Positions 52,139 to 63,889 of a DNA stretch of 64,000 bases are shown piece by piece (the stretch's first letter is position 1; each line of letters opens with the position of its first letter). The notes beneath the pieces were generated by a model, which did no database searches, was not told where the DNA came from, and saw nothing but the letters and a program-made list of their open reading frames with translations. Position numbers and translations under genes: made by a program. The stretch comes from Bostrychus sinensis (taxonomy: Eukaryota; Chordata; Actinopteri; Gobiiformes; Eleotridae): the NCBI GenBank assembly GCA_020698575.1, contig CM036252.1, forward strand, positions 3,116,915 through 3,180,914. The letters run 5' to 3'.

Positions 52139-52258
52139 TAATCTCCACCTGAGAGATTATTTTACAGTAACATCACTCTGCACTACATTTGTTGTTCCAC
52201 CAGGGGGCAGCATTAGGCCTTTTATAGACTGAAGGTATTTACATCTGCAGAGCAGTGA
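52139..52258. repeat. Duplicated block, copy 1 (CAGGGGGCAGCATTAGGC)
   Basis: GAGATTATTTTACAGTAACA to CTGCAGAGCAGTGAAG recurs at 58722-58851 with small indels. It directly precedes the large 12-bp array. Confidence 0.85.
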
Positions 52259-52269
52259 AGAAACAATAC

Positions 52270-55200
52270 TGTCCTTCCTCTGTACCCTCCTCTGTACCTT
52301 CCTCTGTACCCTCCTCTGTAACCTCCTCTGTACCTTCCTCTGTACCTTCCTCTGTACCCTCCTCTGTAACCTCCTCTGTACCTTCCTCTGTACCTTCCTC
52401 TGTACCCTCCTCTGTACCTTCCTCTGTACCCTCCTCTGTACCTTCCTCTGTACCCTCCTCTTTAACCTCCTCTGTACCCTCCTCTGTACCCTCCTCTGTA
52501 TCCTCTTCTGTACCCTCTTCTGTACCCTCTTCTGTACCCTCCTCTGTACCCTCTTCTGTACCCTCCTCTGTACCCTCTTCTGTACCCTCCTCTGTACCCT
52601 CCTCTGTACCCTCCTCTGTACCCTCCTCTGTACCCTCTTCTATACCCATATATCCTCTGTACCCTCCTCTGTACCCTCTTCTGTACCCTCTTCTATACCC
52701 ATATATCTTCTGTACCCTCCTCTGTACCCTCTTCTGTACCCTCTTCTATACCCATATATCCTCTGTACCCTCCTCTGTACCCTCCTCTGTACCCTCCTCT
52801 GTACCTTCCTCTGTACCTTCCTCTGTACCCTCCTCTGTACCCTCTTCTGTACCCTCTTCTATACCTATATATCCTCTGTACCCTCCTCTGTACCCTCTTC
52901 TGTACCCTCTTCTATACCCATATATCCTCTGTACCCTCCTCTGTACCCTCTTCTCTACCCTCTTCTGTACCCATATATCCTCTGTACCCTCCTCTGTACC
53001 CTCTTCTGTACCCTCTTCTGTACCCTCCTCTGTACCCTCTTCTGTACCCTCCTCTGTACCCTCCTCTGTACCCTCCTCTGTACCCTCCCCTGTACCCTCT
53101 TCTGTACCCTCTTCTATACCCATATATCTTCTGTACCCTCCTCTGTACCCTCCTCTGTACCTTCCTCTGTACCTTCCTCTGTACCCTCCTCTGTACCCTC
53201 TTCTGTACCCTCTTCTATACCCATATATCTTCTGTACCCTCCTCTGTACCCTCCTCTGTACCCTCCTCTGTACCCTCCTCTGTACCTTCCTCTGTACCTT
53301 CCTCTGTACCCTCCTCTGTACCCTCCTCTGTACCCTCCTCTGTACCCTCTTCTGTACCCTCTTCTATACCCATATATCCTCTGTACCCTCCTCTGTACCC
53401 TCTTCTGTACCCTCTTCTGTACCCATATATCCTCTGTACCCTCCTCTGTACCCTCTTCTATACCCATATATCCTCTGTACCCTCTTCTATACCCATATAT
53501 CCTCTGTACCCTCCTCTGTACCCTCTTCTGTACCCTCTTCTATACCCATATATCCTCTGTACCCTCCTCTGTACTCTCCTCTGTACCCTCTTCTGTACCC
53601 TCCTCTGTACCCTCTTCTGTACCCTCCTCTGTACCCTCCTCCATACCCTCCTCTGTACCCTCTTCTATACCCATATATCCTCTGTACCCTCCTCTGTACC
53701 CATATATCCTCTGTACCCTCCTCTGTACCCTCCTCTGTACCCATATATCCTCTGTACCCTCCTCTGTACTCTCCTCTGTACCCTCTTCTATACCCATATA
53801 TCCTCTGTACCCTCCTCTGTACCCTCTTCTGTACCCTCTTCTGTACCCATATATCCTCTGTACCCTCCTCTGTACCCTCCTCTGTACCCTCTTCTATACC
53901 CATATATCCTCTGTACCCTCCTCTGTACCCTCCTCTGTACCCTCTTCTGTACCCATATATCCTCTGTACCCTCCTCTGTACCCTCCTCTGTACCCTCTTC
54001 TATACCCATATATCCTCTGTACCCTCCTCTGTACCCTCCTCTGTACCCTCTTCTGTACCCTCTTCTATACCCTCTTCTGTACCCTCTGCTATACCCATAT
54101 ATCTTCTGTACCCTCTTCTGTACCCTCCTCTGTACCTTCCTCTGTACCCTCTTCTATACACATATATCCTCTGTACCCTCCTCTGTACCCATATATCCTC
54201 TGTACCCTCCTCTGTACCTTCCTCTGTACCCTCTTCTGTACCCTCCTCTGTACCCTCTTCTATACCCATATATCCTCTGTACCCTCCTCTGTACCCTCCT
54301 CTGTACCCATATATCCTCTGTAATCTCCTCTGTACCCTCCTCTGTACCCATATATCCTCTGTACCTTCCTCTGTACCTTCCTCTGTACCCTCCTCTGTAC
54401 CCTCCTCTGTACCCTCCTCTGTACCCTCTTCTATACCCATATATCCTCTGTACCCTCCTCTGTACCCTCTTCTATACCCATATATCCTCTGTACCCTCCT
54501 CTGTACCTTCCTCTGTACCCTCTTCTATACCCATATATCCTCTGTACCCTCCTCTGTACCCTCTTCTATACCCATATATCCTCTGTACCCTCCTCTGTAC
54601 CCTCCTCTGTACCCTCCTCTGTACCCTCCTCTGTACCTTCTTCTATACCCATATATCCTCTGTACCCTCCTCTGTACCCTCCTCTGTACCTTCCTCTGTA
54701 CCTTCCTCTGTACCCTCCTCTGTACCCTCCTCTGTACCCTCCTCTGTACCTTCCTCTGTACCCTCCTCTGTACCCTCCTCTGTACCTTCTTCTATACCCA
54801 TATATCCTCTGTACCCTCCTCTGTACCCTCCTCTGTACCTTCCTCTGTACCTTCCTCTGTACCCTCCTCTGTACCCTCCTCTGTACCCTCCTCTGTACCC
54901 TCTTCTATACCCATATATCCTCTGTACCCTCCTCTGTACCCTCCTCTGTACCCTCTTCTATACCCATATATCCTCTGTACCCTCCTCTGTACCCTCCTCT
55001 GTACCCTCCTCTGTACCCTCTTCTATACCCATATATCCTCTGTACCCTCCTCTGTACCCTCCTCTGTACCTTCCTCTGTACCTTCCTCTGTACCCTCCTC
55101 TGTACCCTCCTCTGTACCCTCTTCTATACCCATATATCCTCTGTACCCTCCTCTGTACCCTCCTCTGTACCCTCTTCTATACCCATATATCCTCTGTACC

Positions 55201-55475
55201 CTCCTCTGTACCCTCCTCTGTACCTTCCTCTGTACCTTCCTCTGTACCTTCCTCTGTACCTTCCTCTGTACCCTCCTCTGTACCTTCCTCTGTACCCAAC
55301 TCTGTACCCTCCTCTGTACCCTCCTCTGTACCCTCCTCTGTACCCAACTCTGTACCTTCCTCTGTACCCTCCTCTGTACCCTCTTCTATACCCATATATC
55401 CTCTGTACCTTCCTCTGTACCCTCCTCTGTACCTTCCTCTGTACCCAACTCTGTACCCTCCTCTGTACCTAATTC
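52270..55475. repeat. 12-bp minisatellite (CCTCTGTACCCT), about 3.2 kb
   Basis: Units TCTGTACCCTCC, TCTGTACCTTCC and TCTGTACCCTCT, punctuated by TCTATACCCATATATCC in longer higher-order blocks. Twelve is a multiple of 3 and the unit has no stop. One plus frame is therefore open for 1123 codons (SSVP and LYPL repeats), and minus frames are open as EEGT repeats. I call this a repeat, not a gene. Confidence 0.97.
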
Positions 55476-55495
55476 GTTCACAGTTTACCCAGCAT

Positions 55496-55612
55496 CAGGT
55501 GTTAGTATGACCTCAGGCAGCCAATCAGGTGTTAGTATGACCTCAGGCAGCCAATCAGGTGTTAGTATGACCTCAGGCAGCCAATCAGGTGTTAGTATGA
55601 CCTCAGGCAGTA
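55496..55612. repeat. 30-bp tandem repeat, about 4 copies
   Basis: Unit CAGGTGTTAGTATGACCTCA plus GGCAGCCAAT. The paralogous site at 59327-59360 has a single copy, so the expansion is local. Confidence 0.95.
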
Positions 55613-55800
55613 AACATCTGTTGTGATTAGAGTTGTTTGTGGCGCCTACGCTCAAGCTGAATCTTTACAATGACTCTTTAGATCGACCAATGGGTGCCGA
55701 GTGTCGCAGCAGAGGAACTGAGAAACACAGGCTCCACCTCCTTTCTAAAGCTAAGGTGAGACAAAAGGCACAACGGCAGAGGACAGACAAATACTGTCAC
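55613..55800. repeat. Duplicated block, copy 1 (CTTTAGATCGACCAATGGGT)
   Basis: GTAAACATCTGTTGTGATTA to GGACAGACAAATACTG is nearly identical to 59511-59697. Within it, CTCTTTAG to TCTAAAGCTAAG|GTGAGAC looks exon-like, with an ATG in good context (CCAATGG) and MGAECRSRGTEKHRLHLLSK downstream. No other exon supports it. Confidence 0.7.
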
Positions 55801-55903
55801 AGGCTCACTAACGTCGACAGACACAGACGTTTCGCCGCTCAAGTCAGGACAAGTCATAGAGATTCTACAAAGATTACTAGATACTAGATTCTTACATACA
55901 ATA

Positions 55904-57388
55904 CACACAAACAGGACAAGGATAAACTCCACATCGTCTCCTAAGAAGCTGAGAGGACGTCTGTCTCACTGCATTTCCCACCAACTTTTCAGCTCAAGGT
56001 CCACTCGACAAATCCAACAAACAACAAACAACACACAGTATAAAGTATAAAGTATAAAGAGAAAAAAGACACAGAGGATGGTAACACACTGCACTAATGG
56101 TACGTTCACACCGGACGCGAATCAGGCGTCAGGCGCGAGTGATTACCATGTTAAGTCTATGGAAAGCCGCGTTCAGGCGCGAACAAGCGTCCTGCGGCGC
56201 GAATGACGCGAATGGCGCGACGCGAATCAAGCGAATCCCGCGAATAGCGCGGCGCGAATGACGCGAATTGAGCGTTTGACGCGCGAGTCCCGCGAATAGG
56301 TGGAGACGCGAATCGGCATTGGACGCGAACAACGCAGATTCGCGTCCAACGCTCAGGTCGCGGAAGTTGAAAAATATGAACTTCTGCGAACATTCGCGCT
56401 GCGTTAACCAATCAGGGACCTGCTGTAGCAGTGACGTGGTTACGTACGACGTAACAGGAGGAGATCCCTGCCTCGGAGATCCAGCAAAACAATCATCGAG
56501 GCTTCAGAGTGAACCCGGAGATAAAAGCTGTAGCCTACAGCAGCTTCTACTTTTATGAAGACAGGAAACAAAAACAGCCCTGATATAAAACACTATAAAT
56601 AAAATAAATATGGCTGTTTAGGCTCTGTGTGACTGTGCTGTGGTTATAGCTGTTATCTGTGATACAAGCCTGAGACAGAGGCTCACTCTGATCGTGACAT
56701 CAAGAACACACAAATAAATACAATTAAATATAAAGGGGGGTTAACTTTACCAAAATAGCCTATTGAGATGTGCTCGTTATATTAGCAGTTATTGCACTTA
56801 GCTCCAGAACAACAGAAAATACAGAGCCTGGGACTAGACCAGACCCCAAAACCACACAGAGAGCTGATGTACAAGAAATAACCCCAGGTGTCTCAGCTCT
56901 GTCTCTGGGGTTAATGCTGCTGTACAGCAGCAGTGTCCTGGGGAGAGGTCCTCGCAGCCTCACGGGACACAGGAGACCAAACCCAGGCTCAGGCTCGTTT
57001 GGGAGTAGCCCTAGCGGCCATGCCCCTCATTTGACACGAATGAAGCATCCAATTCGCCTCATTCGCGCGAGTGAATTTGCGTCATTCGCGCGAATTTCAC
57101 GCGCGAATGACACGAGTGAATTCAAAATGGTCACGCGTCCAACTAGACGCGAATGACGCGAATTTGACGCCTGATTCGCGTCCGGTGTGAACGTACCATA
57201 AAACTGTTCTCAGCTAAAGCGAGAACAAAGAACTGTCACCCTTTTACAGAGAGCCTCAGGTATTTATGTTGGTGTTTCTCTTTCAGAATTAAAAGTATGT
57301 TCTCTAAAAATGTATTTTTAGTAAATGTAAAATGATAATGGATGCCATCCACACTGGACCAAAGCCAGAGGTCAGGCTCGTTCCCTGA
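55904..57388. repeat. Segmental duplication, copy 2 (with MITE insertion)
   Basis: Matches 48754-49138 in the same orientation. The homology stops at the V-set exon 2 acceptor side, so no V-set exon came along. Interrupted by the element at 56098-57198. Confidence 0.9.
56098..57198. mobile_element. PIF/Harbinger-like MITE with TAA target duplication
   Basis: Ends TGGTACGTTCACACCGGACG and reversed TGGTACGTTCACACCGGACG are perfect. Flanked by TAA on both sides (56095-56097, 57199-57201). The empty paralogous site at 48956-48958 has a single TAA, which proves the boundaries. The subterminal regions are dense in GCGCGAATGACGCGAAT motifs. No transposase; family call rests on the 3-bp TWA duplication. 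Confidence 0.85.
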
Positions 57389-57729
57389 ACTGTTCATGTT
57401 TATATCTGAATTAATATTCCTACCACACAAAACATTTATTTACTTGAGTTAAAGATGGCTGTTTGATACAGTGGTTTTACAAAGCTTTTATAAAGGGCAC
57501 AGATCTTTTTAATTTAAATGTTAATGTTGTTTGAGTCCAGACCTAAATTACACTAAACTCATTTAAGTCAGCCAACATTTTACTGATATTGTATTTGTCA
57601 TGAATTACGTTAAATGAAGTATATTGTTGTCGTACTAAAAAAAACACTGTGGGGTCGTTCGCCTGTGGCAGAGGCAGCTAAGTTAGCGATCGGTTTCTTC
57701 AAATAATAACACTGATCTTTCTGTCTGTG

Positions 57730-57845
57730 AGGGAATAGAACAGTTTATATACTGTTTATATACTGTTTATATACTGTTTATATACAGTTTATATAATGTA
57801 TATAAACTGTATATATACAGTATACTTATCATATACTGTGTACTT
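57730..57845. repeat. TATATACTGTTTA simple repeat
   Basis: About eight imperfect units of ACTGTTTATAT. Confidence 0.85.
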
Positions 57846-57891
57846 ATTTGACTACAGATGTGAAGGACGATTTTACCTCGGACCCTGTACT

Positions 57892-58711
57892 AAACCAGGA
57901 CTAAACCAGGTCTAAACCAGGACTAAACCAGGACTAAACCAGGTCTAAACCAGGACTAAACCAGGACTAAACCAGGACTAAACCAGGTCTAAACCAGGAC
58001 TAAACCAGGACTAAACCAGGTCTAAACCAGGACTAAACCAGGACTAAACCAGGTCTAAACCAGGACTAAACCAGGTCTAAACCAGGTCTAAACCAGGACT
58101 AAACCAGGTCTAAACCAGGTCTAAACCAGGTCTAAACCAGGACTAAACCAGGTCTAAACCAGGACTAAACCAGGACTAAACCAGGACTAAACCAGGTCTA
58201 AACCAGGACTAAACCAGGACTAAACCAGGTCTAAACCAGGACTAAACCAGGACTAAACCAGGTCTAAACCAGGACTAAACCAGGACTAAACCAGGTCTAA
58301 ACCAGGACTAAACCAGGTTTAAACCAGGACTAAACCAGGACTAAACCAGGTCTAAACCAGGACTAAACCAGGTCTAAACCAGGTCTAAACCAGGACTAAA
58401 CCAGGTCTAAACCAGGTCTAAACCAGGTCTAAACCAGGACTAAACCAGGACTAAACCAGGTCTAAACCAGGTCTAAACCAGGACTAAACCAGGTCTAAAC
58501 CAGGACTAAACCAGGTCTAAACCAGGACTAAACCAGGTCTAAACCAGGTCTAAACCAGGACTAAACCAGGACTAAACCAGGTCTAAACCAGGTCTAAACC
58601 AGGACTAAACCAGGTCTTAACCAGGACTAAACCAGGTCTAAACCAGGACTAAACCAGGACTAAACCAGGTCTAAACCAGGTCTAAACCAGGTCTAAACCA
58701 GGTCTAAACCA
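57892..58711. repeat. 11-bp minisatellite (CTAAACCAGGW), about 74 copies
   Basis: CTAAACCAGGA and CTAAACCAGGT alternate irregularly. Same unit as the gene A 3' array at 27437-27717. Confidence 0.97.
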
Positions 58712-58721
58712 CGACACCTGA

Positions 58722-58851
58722 GTGAGATTATTTTACAGTAACAGGACGCCATCATCGGTCTCCATCACTCTGCAGTACTTTTGATGTTCCACAAGGGGGC
58801 AGCATTAGGCTTTTTATAGACTGAAGGTATTTTCAGTTTGCAGAGCAGTGA
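58722..58851. repeat. Duplicated block, copy 2 (CAAGGGGGCAGCATTAGGC)
   Basis: Paralogous to 52139-52258, with an extra GGACGCCATCATCGGTCTCC. In this copy the following 12-bp array is absent. Confidence 0.85.
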
Positions 58852-58908
58852 GCTTTAACTCCCACAGAAAACTGCACTGTGCCCACACAGTTAGTTCCAT
58901 GAGTTTGT

Positions 58909-59220
58909 ATAAGTATTTGGACACAAGTTTTGTTATTTTAGCTGTTAACCACAACATATTCAAAGCAGTTCTATAATTCATCTGTGCTTAAAGGCCAGAC
59001 TCTCAGCTGTAATTTGAGAATATTCACATCCAAATCAGACGAAGGGTTTAGGAATTACAGCTCTTTTTCAAGGGTTCAAAAGTATTTGGACAGTTGTTTC
59101 CAAAGTTATTTCTTGAGCTGTGTGGGCTTTTCCCTCAGTAATCCATCATAAACAAAATGAATTATATGACTGTATTTTGAATATTTTTGGTTAAAAAGCT
59201 AAAATAACAAAACTTGAGTC
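58909..59220. mobile_element. Mariner/Tc1-like MITE, about 310 bp
   Basis: The inverted ends contain CAAGTTTTGTTATTTTAGCT (58924 on) and its complement near 59198-59216. The interior has AAGTATTTGGACA and TTCAAAAGTATTTGGACAGT, typical of fish elements of this type. It lies in the gap between two duplicated blocks and is absent from the copy at 52-55 kb. Confidence 0.65.
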
Positions 59221-59326
59221 AGTGTAGATCCGCTGTTCCTGCTGTGTTCACACTTCTCTTTTCAACTTTCTCCCGTCTCTCTCCTGTTTCTCTCGCAAAT
59301 TTTGTTGATTTGTGTTTTCACCGCAG

Positions 59327-59697
59327 CCAATCAGGTGTTAGTATGACCTCAGGCAGCCAATCAGAGGAGGGAGAGGGCAGGACTGATGGCAGAGCCGCTC
59401 GGGGCCCTCAGCAGAGACCTCTCTGTGTGTGAGAGCAGAGGCAGAGGAAGTAAACCACAGCGGAGGAGACCGAAGACTCCACTAAACAGCCAAAGTCCAG
59501 CAGATGTGGCTCGAGTAAACATCTGTTGTGATTAGAGTTGTGGCGCCTACGCTCGAGCTGAATCTTTACAATGACTCTTTAGATCGACCAATGGGTGCCG
59601 AGTGTCGCAGCAGAGGAACTGAGAAACACAGGCTCCACCTCCTTTCTAAAGCTAAGGTGAGACAAAAGGCACAACGGCAGAGGACAGACAAATACTG
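59327..59697. repeat. Duplicated block, copy 2 (ancestral arrangement)
   Basis: One copy of the 30-bp unit, then about 150 bp missing from the 55-kb copy, then CTTTAGATCGACCAATGGGT to GACAGACAAATACTG, nearly identical to 55613-55800. Confidence 0.85.
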
Positions 59698-59699
59698 AG

Positions 59700-61905
59700 A
59701 CTCAGAAACAACCAAAGGGATATGTTATACAGTAAATGAAGTTAATGTAGCAGCTTTAGAATAAATAATATACTGAATTTAGTTAAGTAAGTTTAGTTTA
59801 GTTTAGAACCTGTTTGAAAGTGGAGCTTTACCCCAGAGCAGCAGGCGGACGGCAAACAAAGCACAGGCGCTCACAGGCTTCACTAACGTCGACAGACACG
59901 AAAGCTGGACTGCGAGGCTTTATAAAACAACTTTTATACAACACCTGAGTTCACAAATCTCTTCCATCTTCAGGTACAAGTGCTGGGTAGTGTTCTAAAA
60001 TATTTTTTACTTACATTAAACGTTGTCTTTGTTTCACTGCAGACATTTTCTTCTCTATCCTTTCCCTCCGCTCTGTGCTGAAGTACAGTGGAGCTTGAGG
60101 GCGTTCCCAGCGTCGACCAAATCTACGGAAAAAACGCCAATGAGCTTTGCTGTACTGCTGTACTAGGCGACACTTCCTCACCTGTCAGGACGTGTCTGCA
60201 GCTGTGTCGACAGAGGCAGGACTCAGCAGTCCCGCCTTTGACTTTACCATTACCCAGACAACAGTGGTACCTCTTCATGAAGAAGGAATAAAACACTAAC
60301 ATTCAACTTTAACCACAAAAGTGTTCTTTTCAAATGTTGAAATGTTATTTAATTAATAACTTTGCAGTGGTTCTAACTTTTTCTGTGAAATGTATCTCAG
60401 GTGTGTATTTTATCACTAAAGTTGATTTTCTAAACACAGATCTAATATTCATTCACTTTCTACCGCTTATTGCCATTAGTGCCATTTATTTAGATGGATT
60501 TTATTTATTTATTTATTTATTTTTGTAGCAACAAAAAGTTACAAAGAGTTTTACTGTATTTTAATGGGAGTTGGTGTTAGATTGTACTTAGCACAGGAAA
60601 AAAGATCCTTAAAAATAAATGTTGTTGGTGATCTCTGACAGACCCAAGGCTGTAATAATCCACCCAAAAATCTACTTTGCTTTAAGAATATTAAAAATAT
60701 TACATATTTTGTGCTTGTTTTTTACAAATAAAAAAGGTTAAAATTCTGAAAATGATAAAATTTTTGGTATTTATGGTCAGGGCAGAAGTTGATTCAAAGA
60801 TTTATACAAAAAAAAAAATAATGTATACAGTTTTTGTGATGTTTTGTGATGAGGATACTTTTGTCTGTGAACAGCAGCAATGTAACGTTTTAAAATTGGG
60901 GCACAAGTGTTAAATAAAAGAGGAATCTCAAGCGTTTCAAAAGTGTGGGATGAGGTTTGTCCGGAGGGAGGGGGGAGTGGGGTTTTCCTAACACAACAAC
61001 ATAAGTTAATGCACCAAGTTCTACTGAAATATTCACTTAAATGTTCTATTTACTCTTATAACACACACGTTTTTCAAATGAGCTCTATGCACATTCCTGA
61101 TAAAAACTGTAAGATCCATTTATGTCACTCACTCAGATTGTTACGGTTTACCAGCTCTGTTTAACACCGCCCTGATTCTGAGGTTGAACTACATTTTTCA
61201 GAAATATTATAGAAATTACTTTTAAGTTACAAGAATATCAGCTTCAACTTAAGACTCCTAATGTTTGTATGTTGTATGTTTTATATGCAGAGCAAAGAGC
61301 TGCACAGAAATAACAACTAATTAAAAACAGTACAAATACTAGTAGTGTCAATAAATACACTCTGTGACAGCAAATCAAGCGGGACAGGTCGCCCTCATGT
61401 GGCTGCTGCTGTGCTAACACTTTGAGCCATTAAACTCAATAATTATAATAAAGTCAATTATTATAATAAACTCAATAATTTAGGATTAACTTGAACACAA
61501 TCAAACATACTATAATTTTTATTTTATTTTATTTTTTTTTTGGACAAATATCAGTGTTGTTATTTTACAGACATTACAATGAACAAAAATGCTTATTATT
61601 ATATTGTTGTTTTTACTGGACATTAGCTGTAACTTTTAATTTATTGATTATCATTTTAACTAAACTAACAGGTTTAGAACAGTAAAATAATGTACAATAA
61701 CTTACTGTGAAATATCATTCCTTATTTTCCTGATTTTGTTGTTTATAAAAACAATAAATCCCTGATGTTGTTGCTCTGGAAACACTTTCAGAGTTCAGGG
61801 TACAAACCTGCAGGACCTGTATCAAAACCAATTATTAAATGTTTGTCATTTAAGCCAAATATAAAAGTGATTTTTTTGTTGTAAAAAATAGGTAAAATAT
61901 CTTCT
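59700..61905. other. Intergenic stretch, no gene seen
   Basis: Holds a CACTTTCTACCGCTTATTGC retroelement-tail fragment near 60450-60485. A copy of the 28187-28265 dispersed repeat lies near 61265-61372. The open frame at 60088-60291 has no recognisable domain. Confidence 0.35.
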
Positions 61906-61908
61906 TAC

Positions 61909-61964
61909 CTGTAAAGCTACAGATAAATCAGCTCAGAAGTCCATAAGGAGAGGATGAAGTCGAC
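61909..61964 (-). other. Possible non-coding 5' exon on the minus strand
   Basis: A 56-base block bounded by a good acceptor (TTGTTTCAG) and a strong donor (TTTACAG|GTAAGAAG). Its only ATG is followed two codons later by TGA, so it would be untranslated leader. It could belong to V-set gene 2, 11 kb downstream, or to nothing. Confidence 0.2.
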
Positions 61965-62167
61965 CTGAAACAACAGCGGCTTTTTAAAAACTGAAAAGTA
62001 GCAGTTAGCTTGTTGACAGTTAGCCAAGTAACTGACGCTAAAGCTAGTAGAACTATTGCATATTTTTACACCATAGTTCACCCCAAACACCCTGAAAAGA
62101 ATTATTAGAAAAGGTTCAACATTTTTGCTGACACTCCAGTGTTATTTTTAGCTAATGTTAGGTTTCT

Positions 62168-62280
62168 ATCCATTTCTCAAGTTAAGCTACAGGCTACAAG
62201 CTAAACGACAGGCTACAAGCTAAACGACAGGCTACAAGCTAAGCTACAGGCTACAAGCTAAGCTACAGGCTACAAAGTAG
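62168..62280. repeat. About 20-bp tandem repeat (GCTACAGGCTACAAGCTAA)
   Basis: Five to six imperfect copies of CTACAAGCTAARCKACAGG. Confidence 0.9.
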
Positions 62281-63885
62281 AAAAGCTACAACTTAGGCCA
62301 GAGACAAAATTAATGTTAAAATAACATAACAATGACAGTACATTAAGTCACAGAAAGTCAAATCATAATGACAGAATAATTAGATAAAAATGTGTGTACA
62401 AACCTTTTATCTGAGGTTTCTCTCAGACTGAGCTAACTCCCGCCTTTGGAGCTGAGGACAGTTTAAGTTTGACTCTGACTGAACCCTGACCCAGGTGGTT
62501 GGGTTATTATTTCTAACCCAACCTGGGGTTTTAACAACCCAACCTCTGACCCAACAGTGTCACCCAGAAAATGGGTTAAAGTAACCCAGCATTTGTTAGT
62601 GTGTATGCTGTTTATATCTATGGTAATTCATCATGATTAAGGAAAAAAAGCTGCCTTAAGTGACGATGAATTAAGATATGTTTTAAAAAAAGATAACATT
62701 TATTCTATCTATTATTCTGTCTAACTCACTGACTGTAAAAGATTATAAAACTAACTTTACATTTATTTTCCTTTATTACAAAATCTTCTGTAAACTAAAC
62801 TCATCAACATGTAAACAAACTAAACTGTGGCCAGAGAAAACCTTAACTGGGTACAAACTTTTGAAAAAGAAGAAAGAAAGAAATGTTTGATGTTTATGAT
62901 TAGGAATGATGTTGGTAAGAAAGAAAACAAGACTAAAAAAGTTGAAAAAAGTCCATGTATAATATTTTATATCCCTATTATGAAAAAAAAAATCACCTGT
63001 TTTTTTTGCCGTAAGCTGAATTTGGTCAAAATGGCGCCATCTGGTGGAGAGCAGTGAAAATGATCATTCTAAGGCAGAAGCTCAGATCGACATTTAGAAA
63101 TAATAAACTGCATGTGTTGTGTTTGATGGAAGGAAGATCAGAAATGATGTTTATATGAGTTTCAGTGCAGCAGTTTCCTCACTGAGCAGGATGAACCTGA
63201 GGATTTTTGGTTTACACTGTACTTTTGACTTTCTGTAGGAGCTGGCCTGGAAATATAAAGAACACATAAAAGTACACAATCTCACCACAATTCATTCCAA
63301 ATGGATGAACACAGCTGAAATTATCTGAAAATGAAGATTGAAAAGCGTGAAACATGAGCACAAAGGTTCCAGAGGTGAACTTGAGAGAATCTGCAGCTGC
63401 TGTGTCTTTACGTCAGAGTAAAACTTTGTTTACAGTGAACTTTAGTTCACAGCAGCACCGTGACCCTGCTCTTACTGCATCTGTTCACTTCTTTTACTCT
63501 CGCTTTAAACTCTTACACTTCTGTGATATTGGTTTCCCTCTCTGACCAGCGCCAGCTCCTCTGGGACGGATCAGAGCGCTGTCCCGGGACAGATCAGGGT
63601 CTGTATCAGCCGCCTGCCAGCACTCTCCCTACTTCTCTCTCAGCTCCTCTGGGACAGACTTCTACTCTCACTCACTGAGAAGATCCAAAAAGAAAACTGC
63701 AGAAGGCTTGAGCCTGAGCTGCGCCTGTCGTTTCAGTCGTGCTCCGCTGTTTCCTGAGGAGGCCATGACGGCGCTCACCTGCCTCAGGCGCCAGCTTCAG
63801 GCCCAGCGTTGTTCTCCCAGAGGAGGAGTCCCAGCACCGCATTTATGGATCTGGTTTCTCACACAGACCCAGCCCCAAAGGCCTG
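62281..63885. other. Intergenic stretch, no gene seen
   Basis: No exon with splice and domain support. GC content rises after 63540, where CAGCTCCTCTGGGACRGA is repeated at 63551 and 63642. This may be the edge of a gene off the window. Confidence 0.35.
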
Positions 63886-63889
63886 GGGC

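Noticed and set aside
52255..55626. 1123-aa open frame as a protein-coding gene
   Set aside because: It is the translation of a 12-bp tandem array. No stop can arise in the main unit, other frames and the other strand are open too, and there is no domain or splice context.
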